A stretch of 64,000 nucleotides of DNA from Anseranas semipalmata (lineage: Eukaryota; Chordata; Aves; Anseriformes; Anseranatidae). The position numbers and the translations under genes are program-made. How positions within the stretch are numbered: position 1 is the stretch's first letter; every line of letters starts with the position of its first letter. The notes beneath the pieces are model-generated. The model saw only the letters and a list, made by a program, of their open reading frames with translations, did not search any database and was not told the DNA's origin. Shown here in pieces: positions 51,122 through 61,500 of this stretch. The DNA lies in the NCBI GenBank assembly GCA_013399115.1, contig VXAA01002186.1, positions 62,001 through 126,000 of the forward strand, written 5' to 3'.

Positions 51122-51224
51122 TTGTCCAAAGCTTCCAGCTTTAAATATAGTCTTTTAAAATGTCATTAATTTTCTTTGTCTTTGTTGAGGAAGGGAATAT
51201 GCATTAAGGTTCATAACTTGTCCT

Positions 51225-51690
51225 GCCACCTTCTGTTTTCCATGTCACCCTCATTCTTCTCTTCTCTAAACTAAATGTTCCAAATCCATTCAATCTTTTT
51301 GGATGCCAAAACCTTCAATTTCTTAATTAATGTCCTCCTTTTTCTCCAACCTCTTTGTTTTCTAAATTTTTTTTGGCCTGCTTTGACCAAAGTTGAATAA
51401 AATACTCCAGATGACAGTGAAACATCGCTTTATATGGTGGCATTTTAGTTTCCTTTCATTTGCTTTCTGCACCGTAATACTTTCTTTCCTTAACTGCCAA
51501 TATATGTTCCAGCATACTTTCCATTGAACCATCCATGAAGAGTCCTAGGTCTTTTTTTTTTTCTAGCTGTTACAGTTTTGTCAAGAACAAGAAGTTTATG
51601 GATGTAATCCTATTATTCCATCCACATATCACCTTACATTTCTGAAGACTGAATCCAGTTGTATGTTTCTTCTTAAAGCTGCTCTGTGAA
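51225..51690 (-). mobile_element. Ancient CR1-like LINE remnant
   Basis: The + strand carries, in order, words typical of old sauropsid CR1 copies read in reverse: CACCCTCATTCTTCTCTTCT, CATTCAATCTTTTTGGATG, TTCTCCAACCTCTTTG, AATACTCCAGATGACAGTG, GAGTCCTAGGTCTTTTT and, near the end, a CACCTTACATTTCTGAAG block. The match is by order and spacing and is much more diverged than the copies at 15397 and 54694, so it probably inserted far earlier. No coding capacity remains. Edges are uncertain. Confidence 0.65.
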
Positions 51691-53237
51691 AGACTTCAGT
51701 CTCCTATGCTTTTAACTAACTTCCACATACAGAAAAGTTCTGATGATCTTATCTTAAAGCATACATATATGCTTTATACAATATAACATACGATACAAAC
51801 ATTCAATAAAGTGTTTAAAACCTTCATTTTTAAAGAAGTGCTTTGCAACTGTTGTTTATTTCAACCCTTTATGATCAAATTAGAATGATTGTATTGCATA
51901 AAATGTTTGTTTCACTTATTTTTACATTAAATCATTGTATTTATGCCAAAATGGTAACTGACTATAAACATTTGAAGAGATGAGGCCATGCTGTCATAGT
52001 AGCATTAAAGAATGCTTAGGAGCTACTGAACACAGGGCATAAGTGAGCCCTGAAGGATATAGTAAGCACTGTGTTTCCACCACCATTACACAGTTCCCAC
52101 ACACATGGCGTGATTATCTTAATCACAATTTTAAGCACATGCTTTGGCAGAAGCTCCCCAGTTCTCAGGGAGAGAGGGGAAGAGAAGCGAGCTGGTTCCC
52201 TGTTGTTTTCTGTAGGATGTACAGACTTTAACAGCCAAATTATTATTTATTCAGTGATTTTATAATACCACCATCATTAGATTCCTGTGCACAACATAAG
52301 AAAATTGGCATTATGCTTCTATTTTACATGGGCCAGATGTTCTCCAATCTTTTCAGTATTATTTTCACATTTTTCAGTCTTTTCCTGCATTTTTAACTGA
52401 ATATTGTCTTCTGATTTTATAAATTTTCCTTATTGACAAGAACATTTGAAAAATCCATAGTACCTCTATGTTCCCTTAGTCTGGACAACTTTCTCTGCCC
52501 TACAGTTGTAATATGGGCTGTTTATGGGCTGTATTTGCAGAATCCAGTGCTGAGTACTACCAACCTGTCGTGTCACGCTTCAGCCAACGTGATGGTCCAC
52601 AAACACCTCTGGGGTCTGCATCTTTCCTATATTTTGTCTTTACCTTATTGTATCTCATGTGAATAACATTTTCCTATTAGACTGAAGTTAAACTTTATTG
52701 CCAGCCCTACTGTATACAGTTGCTTAAAATTTGAGCCCTTGTTTTTGTGAGATTTCATTTTTTCATCCATTTCTGTTTTTCCTCTCTTTGTTCTTTCATG
52801 TAAAGAAGGTTACTCTTAGTAAGAATATAATCCTTATTTAGTTTCTGAAAGTCCATAATCTGGTTATTTTTTTCTTGTGGTTCTTGTGAAGTTTGCCCTC
52901 AACAAATGCTTGTGTTTTTTTGATGTTTTGTGGTGTTCTCCATCCATTTCTTCCATCTGTTCTCTCAGTGTGAAGCCTGACCTCATTCTGCTCCTCAGTA
53001 CCTTATGAAGCTTTGATTTTTCGCTCTTTGCCCAGCACAAACTTCCCCTGCATAAAATCTTGTCTGATCTGTTTCTACACCAAAATACTTTGTATTCATT
53101 ACATTGTCAGTCCATCTGAGACAATGCTGCATAAAGTCTAAGTTTTATTAATAATGTTGTTCTCTGTCCTCCTGGTTTCCATAAATAAACTGCAGGTTTT
53201 AACATTTACATTCCATTTCAACAATTTTATTTTATGT

Positions 53238-53262
53238 TGGTTTGTTGTTGTTGTTGTTTGTT
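53238..53262. repeat. (GTT)n-rich tract
   Basis: Five GTT units with TTTG ends, followed by a T-rich run and CCCGGGG. Confidence 0.88.
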
Positions 53263-54490
53263 TTAGTTTTTTTTCCCGGGGAGTTGATAAATTAACTTGT
53301 TATATAAATAATGTACCAAACACCCTTTAAATGGAATATTGAATTACTTAAGTATTGAACATTTGCAGTTGGAATTGAGTAAAATTTTGCTTGTCAAAGC
53401 TCTGTGTTAGCTCTTTGAGGAAAAATAAGAGAAAAGGCTTTCTGTTTAGAGCACAATACCAATGCCATGACTTTGCATTGTCTTGGTAGTTCTGCTGGAC
53501 AACTGTTTTGGGATGACATTTTAAGATAGTAGGAGCTGTCTTCTCTGCTGATGGCTACTGCCTCTGTAGCACTGGAGCATAGTTGGCAAAGAGACTGTGT
53601 GCTTGCACTGCTGCAGCCTCCCTGTCTCTGAGTTTGGCATAATAGCCGAAACCACTGAGGAAAAGGAGTTTGCAGTGGGAGCTGAAGTGGTTTAGGAATG
53701 AGCAGGTGTCCTGTGAGGGTGGTAGCAGGAGGAGCCAGAGCCAGTTGCAGAAACAATGTTTTAGCCCAGTGCACTTGGATTTACTAGCAAGTATCAGGGT
53801 GCTGGTGAGAGGGTTTTGTTGTACTCCTATGTCTGACTTCTCAGTTGTTACAAAAGTCAGTAGCTGTTCCCATTGTGCAAAGTCAGTTATCAGGCAATGC
53901 ATTGTCTTCCCAGTGCCTCTTGGGAAGATGCTTTCAGTAACAGGACTGCTTATCTCCAAGTAGCTGCCAGTGAAAATGGAAGGAGAATAAAGCCTCTGGT
54001 GGTCCTCTCTTTCTCCCTTTTAGTGTGATAAAGCTCAGAGGAAAATTAAGAATTCAGCATCTCAGTAAATATAATTCTTAATCTTTATTGGCTTAGTACA
54101 ATTGTATCTGTACCAGTTATACCTATTCTGCAAAATTAATTCTTCTCTTTATTATCTAAATAAACTCGTGCACAGCTAAAAATGAGAATACCTAAGCTTT
54201 TCTTTTCAGGGTTAGTCCGATCAATGTTATATTATTTGAGAGAGAAGTATTTCACATTCCATATATTAAAAAAATCACTTGAGCACCAAGACTCCCCTGG
54301 TTTTAGTGCATCTACTAATTCTAGAGGAAGCACAGAAATAAAAAGTAACCTCTCTAGGCCATTTTTAAAGGTTTCATATCATGAGTGACCTGCAGGAAAC
54401 ATTTTGGGAATGTTTCCCATAGTTCTGTTATTTTAATGCCTGTATTTGTAAACATTGTGAGACCAAATACATTGATAATAGATGTTACAT

Positions 54491-54690
54491 ATTAATAATC
54501 TTCAAACATATGGTTATAATACGTCTTACTTAAGCCTTTTTTCCCACTTAAGCAAAGCATGATATAATAACTATTCACTTAAAAAATATTATGTATTGGT
54601 AGTCTTCAAGATTTTGTTATTTAGTATGTCTTGCTTAAGCCCTCTCCCATGTACTTAAGCAAATCATGAGATAGTATTTATCCATTAGAA
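54491..54690. repeat. Diverged ~105-bp tandem duplication
   Basis: Landmarks recur in order at an offset of 104-107 nt: ATTAATAATCTTCAA (54491) versus ATTGGTAGTCTTCAA (54595); GTCTTACTTAAGCC versus GTCTTGCTTAAGCC; and CTTAAGCAAA at 54547 versus 54654, each followed by CATGA-type sequence. Copies differ by point changes and a small indel. The second copy ends almost exactly where the CR1 element at 54694 begins. Confidence 0.8.
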
Positions 54691-54693
54691 ACG

Positions 54694-54998
54694 TCATAGA
54701 ATCATCACATGGTTTGGGTTGGAAGAGACCTTAAAGATAATCTAGTTCCAACCTCCATGCCATGGAAGGCATACCTTCCACTAGACCACGTTGCCCAGAG
54801 CCTGATGCAGCCTGGCCTTGAACACTTTAAGGGATGGGGCATCCACAGCTTCTGTGGGCAACCTGTTCCTGTGCCTCACCACCCTCAGAGTAAAGAATTT
54901 CTTCCTGATGTCTAATCTAAATCTACCCTCTTTTAGTTTAAAGCCACTACCCCTTATCCTATCACTACAGTCCCTGATAAAGAATCCCTTTCTAATAT
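54694..54998 (-). mobile_element. CR1 LINE, 5'-truncated 3' end
   Basis: The minus strand shows a CR1 3' terminus (ATGATTCTATGA at 54694-54705) and the ORF2 C-terminal stretch with residues RVVRHRNRLPTEAVDAPSL and VFKARLHQALGNV (about 54790-54905). About 305 nt remain. It lies immediately after a diverged ~105-bp tandem duplication (54491-54690). It is the same part of the element as the copy at 15397, and both are inserted antisense to SLIT2. Confidence 0.92.
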
Positions 54999-55878
54999 AA
55001 CAAGTCATAATATGACTTGGTTTAGATTTGTTGTTTAAACCTCTTCCCTTTTCCAGAAATTTATATAGGAAGCTCTTTCATGCTCGGTCTGTTGAGCTCC
55101 ACCAACTCTAGTGGTCTAATGTACCTAGCACTTTCCTCCTTTGTCATACAGCTCATATATTAAAGACATTACGGGTCATTCTTAAGGTTCAAAACTATTA
55201 CTTTAATTGCTTTTAGAAAGTATAGCCTTTCTAACAGTGATAGCATTTATCAGCCTCTGTGCAGGCATTCCTTAACACATTTTAGTTTTTCAGCACCATT
55301 AATCTCTTTTCACTTGGTTACATTTTAGAATTCACCTTCCGCATGCAAGTTCTTTGAATGGTCTGCAGAAATAATTCTGGTTTCCTTCAAATTGAGACTT
55401 TTTGGCACATGTTCAAACAGACTATCAGAAACCTTACAAATGGTGACCCAGAAGCAATTTTGTTAAACGTACTGGTACCTTTTCTCAGAACGGTGTGAGT
55501 GAGTGACAGGCTCTTATTTCAAAAGGAGAGGCCAAAAACCTATTAATGAGCTAATCTACCTTGTGAAAATGCTCTTCTTACATTCTTCTGATTTTCTCTT
55601 CTCCTCTGTGGCTTGAACTAGCAGTCAAAGTGGTTCTAAAACCTCTTTACAGTAGTGTTATGAATAAAAGAAAATAAATACATTTGCAATAAGTGCTTCT
55701 GAGGGTGGTGATTTGGGGGAGAGAGGGGAGGATGACCTGCATTGATGACCACAGCTTTGTATAAATGATTATTTAAGCAATCAGGCATGGAATTAAGTTG
55801 ATTTAGTTGATTTTTTTCTTCAGTTTTGTTAACATGAAAACCATTTAATTAATCAAAGGAAGGATTTAATTGATTTTG

Positions 55879-55879
<1 letters not shown>

Positions 55880-55919
<40 letters not shown>
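55880..55919. repeat. 40-nt poly-T
   Basis: The longest homopolymer in the window: 40 consecutive T residues. Its true length is probably variable or uncertain. Confidence 0.95.
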
Positions 55920-57936
55920 CCCATAGAAGGATAGCAGTCCCTACAATGGTGATTTTGGGAGGAGGAAGGTTTGCTGAAAGGGAGGATGACTGGGAGGTTG
56001 CCACTGTTAACTAAGCAACAGTTGTATAAATAATGTTGGTCTTTGAAAGGCACAGAAAAAACCCTAAACCACATAATGTATGAAATGAAAAAACATATAG
56101 GAGTCAGGAATGTTAGCAGTTCACCTTTGTAACTCAGTGTAGTGAAAAGTCACTGACTTATTGATTACTATGGCCTTCACAATAAAGTTACTCATTTGTG
56201 TAAGTGGAGCTTTCTAACATTTGAATGCAAAAACTAGAAACTGTATGGTTGTTTCATGATAACTTTATTTACATTTCCCTGGACAGTTCCCTAATTTGTC
56301 CCCTCAGTCTTGTCTCATCTTATCTTCCTAATTTCTACTACTTTTCTTCATGTTTTCATCTTTCTTCATCTCAGTCTCTTGTACGTTTTTTTCAAAAGTC
56401 TGTTGATTAAAGATTGTGTATTATGTCAAGCACTCAACTACATCTTTGTGAGCCCTATGATATTAAGCAGGATTAAAAGCTCCTGAGACTGGTTTTCACA
56501 GAAACACTCATATTAAAGGAGAAGGGGAGAAAAAGGGAAGACAAAGAAGGAAAGGAGGGGAAAGGAAAGCTCTTGGAAATGAGATCTGACAGAACTGAAC
56601 TTGACAGATATAGTTTAACCAAGACAGGGTAAAGAGTGACCTGGTCACACTGCATACGCTGGGGAAGTGCTTTGTGTAAATCCAGAATTTTATTTGAGAA
56701 CTGAAAGCTATATGTATGAATCTTTTCCAAGCTAGGCCTGGCATCTATACAATTTCACCATTTCTGTTGATTTTTTAAAAAAATTATCCTATCTAAAAGT
56801 CCAAAGTAGAGCCTTAAATAAATATCTATTGACCAGGGAGACTCTTACACTGAGATGCAAAAATGCTGCCAAGGATGCCCCCTTACAGAGAAAAGTCTCT
56901 TGGGACAGGCTTAGGTACATTTATTGAAGAAGTTCAAAGACTTACATAGGGGGAAAACTTGGAAACATCAAAGATAAAGCATCTTTCTCTGTTTTTAGCA
57001 GCTCAAACTGTGATTCAGTTATCTACAATAGCCTGACAAAAATGAGACCAAACCCTGCATCTTCACATCTTGAAAAGAATGGTCTGAATGCTGAGGGAAG
57101 GATGCAAAAAGTTACAAGACATTATTTTGATGATTGTTTTTCAAAGTCTGCATTTGTTTCTTCTTTTCTGTTTAAATCAAAACATTGGTCTTTTTAGTTA
57201 GCAAAACTAGTATTTATACCCATCTCAATATATAAAATCAAATAGTGTTTGCTTTATCAAAAATGAAGAAATTTGCTAAAATCGTAACATCTTTCATATA
57301 ACATATACATATAAACACGACAATTGCATGTGAATAACAGACAATCCATTCTCTGCAAGGCAATGTATTGAATAAATGTGAAACAAATTAAAATTGGGTA
57401 AAGGAATCTACTGAGGTATTTGACTTCTTTACCTTAATGCATTTAATTTGTCAACACAGATTTAAGTGAATTACTGTTAACTGGGATTCCTACCTTAATA
57501 TTTCTCAGGGAAACTTAAAATATATTCCATTTGACTGCTTCAAAAATAGATGTTTTTGCTAATTTGACAGCTGAATCTGACCACTTAACACACGGAGAAA
57601 TGATTTGTCATGCTCTTACTCAAATATCTTCCTAATCTGAAAATTACTGGTAAATCATGTGGCTTTATGTTTTTTTTTAATTGCTTATTTCAGTTGTCAG
57701 ACACAGTGATTTCTGTAGGTAGAATATTTAATCTGTTCCTTATTAGCATGTGTTCTATGCTGTCATTGTTCAGATCTTTGGCTGTCTTCATACCCTTGTG
57801 TCCTACCTTAAAAACTAATTAAATTCACAGGACAAAGGGTAATTTCAACAGTCAGGAGGATGGAGAGACACAGAACACATCAACTGCACAGGAAACACAT
57901 AAGAATAAGGAGAAGGTCTTTATCTGTGAAACGTTA

Positions 57937-57980
57937 TATATACATATAGTATCGCACATATACATATAAAGTATCGCACA
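57937..57980. repeat. 22-bp tandem duplication
   Basis: TATACATATAGTATCGCACA and TATACATATAAAGTATCGCA lie back to back, the second with a two-base insertion. It sits near the 3' end of a long minus-strand open frame (57852-58364). Confidence 0.85.
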
Positions 57981-58514
57981 GCACATTGAGCACAAGAGAT
58001 TATGATTCAGTCTTGAATTTAATCTTGAAATTGTATGGCGCCCTGCAGTGGAACCGCTGCAGAGGCATGGTATTCTTCCCTGAAGGTGGGAATAGAAAGA
58101 AACATCTCTTGTGGCCTTTAGGCAACTTGCTTTTTGCCAAAATGGTGGAGCAACCCTGATGCTGGTTTCCAGAAACATTGGAGGTAGGTACTGGCCAGAA
58201 TGAACACCACATTGTTCCACCTGTGGGAGTTTTGCGCATGTTTCTAGTGGGTACTGAGGTACCTTGAGGGACCTCTTTGTACTCTGCCAAGGGAAAGAAA
58301 ATAAGTCAGGCACAGAATAAATGAATATTTTATATAGCATGAAGGGAAGCTGGAGAAGGCCCATCTAACTCTTCCAGAAAAACCCTCATAGCTCTCTGAC
58401 AGCTGTGCCACACTCCAGAGGCGTTGTTACTCTTAGATTTTATTTTTACATATGGCTCCTCCTCAGCAATAATGTGAGTGAAGTTACTGTAAAAGAAACT
58501 GTACATACTGACTT

Positions 58515-58575
58515 AGAATCATAGAATCATTTAGGTTGGAAAAGACCTTCAAGATCATCAAGTCCAAACAACTTC
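58515..58575 (-). mobile_element. CR1 LINE, very short 3' tip
   Basis: AGAATCATAGAATCATTTAG is followed by GTTGGAAAAGACCTTCAAG and ATCATCAAGTCCAA. This is the reverse complement of the last ~60 nt of CR1, including the doubled terminal ATTCTATGATTCT motif. It is an extreme 5' truncation with no coding sequence. Confidence 0.85.
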
Positions 58576-61500
58576 TTATTATGTTGTGTTTCACCTTCAA
58601 CGAAATGCTGCCTTCGTTATTTAAATGTTGGTAAATACATGGCCCAGTAAGTGGCAAACATCTGTGGAAAGTATTCTCAGTGAAAATACTTTATTTAGAT
58701 ACCTGTGGTAAATGTGTGATGCATGCTTATGTAGTGTTAACAGGTAGTGAGGACTCCTGTCAAGCACAGCAATGGGATTCCCAAGCTACTATTTCTGCTC
58801 GATGAAAGCAGGTAGACAGGTCATCACCCATGATGAGCCAAGAGCGTAGCAGGATTACATTTATTTCTGTGAACTTAATACAGTTATTCTGAAGACCTCA
58901 AGTAGTTTTTGTAGTGTAACAGCTCTCCTCAAAAATAGGCTAATTAGAGGGGCTTTAACTTGACTCTAGGTGACTTGGACTAATTGCACTGGAGGCACAC
59001 TCTGACAGAAGCCAAAGTAGTGAGCAAATAATTCTTTAAGAAAGTGGTGCATCTTGCCTACAACCTGAATCTGTAACAATTAAGAAATGTAAAGCCTACC
59101 ATCATTAATGGTGCCGTAGGGTTCATAGCATGAGATGGCCCTGTCTGTGATGAAAAATATAGCAAATGCAGGTTTGGGACTTGCTTTTAAATGTGACAAA
59201 TTCTTTAATGGCTTTAGTATGGCAATCCTTGTTACTTTTTTGATGTAAAGCAGACTATGGAGATGTCTGTCATTTCCAGTCAGTCCCCTGAGGAAATATT
59301 TGATAGAACAATTAGGCTGGATGTTAGCATTTTGGCAAGCTTTACAGCAACGTTGACAGTGATTCTTTATATGCAAATATTTAGGAAACTGTCAACCAGA
59401 TTTATTAACACAGAGAATTAGAGACTGAAATTCTGAAGAGCAAGTAATATAGTCGTTCAAAATATATCTTTTGTTTTGTTAGACATGGATGATATCACAG
59501 ATTTCAACAGAATTCTTTTGCTGCTGAAGTTAGAAGAGACATTTACTGGATATAAGCACTCTGGAGGTGCAGTTTTTGGGAAAGGAAAAGAAGGGTACTT
59601 TGGTTAATAACTTCAATGATTCCTGTAGCAAAGGGAGACCATTACTCCTTATTTAAAAAAAAAAAAAAGAAACAAAAACTGGCAGATGTTAAATATGACG
59701 AGAGATGTGTTGGCTGTGCATTGCAGTTCTTCAGATTCAGAAGCTGCACTGAATCCCATCAGTGAAATCTATTTTCTGTTTTCTGACAGCTGTTTTTGCC
59801 ATTTACTTTAAAAGCAGATGGGGAAAATGCAAAGAAGAGCTGTCAATTTTATTACCATGTATAATCAGCATCTGTGCAATACATCAGACTCATTGCACAG
59901 CTTACACTTTCTTCTCTGAAGTAAAAATTCTTTTGGGGTTTCTTGAAAATCTTCTTGCACACTTTTTGTAAATCAGTAGATGCTGGAATGAAGAGTTTAG
60001 ATCAATTAAATGCTAAAGGTATTAACTTGACCAAATTTACTTAAACAAGATGTTATGTCCTGATTGTTTGATAATAAAATTTATGGTTAATTTGCTGCTC
60101 CATATTCAAGTTCATGTTTTCACAAGGAAGATGTTTGTATGGGTACAGCACATCTCTATGCAGTATAAATTTTGTATCTTTCTCTACTAAGCATGCTTTG
60201 TATATTGTCCCCCATGTGGATGATATAAAATAGAAATAATTTTGTAGAGAACTGGGTGTTCTTTATTCCCAGCCTCCCCTCTTTCCGGGTGCAGAAGTCT
60301 TTCATAGCAATGACTTGTTACAGTGGGAAAATAAGCTGGTTTGAAAGTGTCAGTATAAATAAGCATGTTGTCTGTATCTCTAAGTGCGGAAGCAGTAATC
60401 GGTAATGGTGTGCTGCAGGCTCATAGCAAAGAACAGCATCCTCCTGGAAAGTGTCAAGGGATTTACATGTCACAAGGCTCTCTGGGGACCAGGTGGGAAG
60501 AATCCGTCTACCGGCTGGGGACCTACTTTGATTTGATTTGATTAGGTTGGAAGTCACAACTGCAGAAGCACCTTTGTTTCTTAAAGTAGTAGGTGGTTGT
60601 ACATTATGGTGTCTGCAGGGATGAGCCGGGAGGAAGATTTAGAAAAAGAAATATTCATAGTACATTTCCTAAATAGGAGAGATTAGGGAATAGTCTTCAA
60701 AAAGGTTTCAAAGGTTTCAACTATTTTGGCAGTGTTAAAAGACACTAAAACACTTATGTATTGATGCAGGACTTCTTTGAAGTGAAACACTAAAAGGAGC
60801 AGGAGACTTAATACTAAGAGCATTAATTAGCGTTTGAGTGGTGATGGGCAGAGTACTTCTAATACAAGAGGCAGCGCACGCTTTGATGAAGCATGTACTT
60901 AACTGTCTTCCTCCATTATCTTATTAAATATGCTACTAAAATTGACTGTGGCTTTTGAAAAAGAAACCACCAAGGCACTGTTTATGATACATAGATGATC
61001 ATTTATAAAAAAGGATGACTCCTGGGATGACTTTGAAAGGAGATGATGCTACGCACAAAATTTAATACAAGTTCCATGGAAAAATACTGATATTAGCTTT
61101 TTGTTCTTCTCTAATACAATGGTACTTCTGGCCATGTCATTTGTGAGCACTTAATAGCAGATTTTTTCAGTAATAGATAACTACAACCCATTCTATTCCA
61201 GAATTAAAAATGTTTCATTTAATATGAAGAATTAATATAAAGGAGAGTTTTTAATTACTATGGGTTTTATCAGTAGAATGCAAATTTCCTTTAGATATTA
61301 CTTTATCTGTGCTTTGTGACCCTGGAATATGTCTAATTAGATTTTCCTCTGGCATGGTAGATGCAAATTTGCACTCTGTGAAATTCAGCTGATTCTAGGA
61401 AGATAAAGCAGAAGATCAGAGGATAACAAAGCTTGAAAATGTGAATTTGGTTTACTTTCTTTACAGACAAAGAGCGTATAAAAGATTTTTCTTCTGTATT

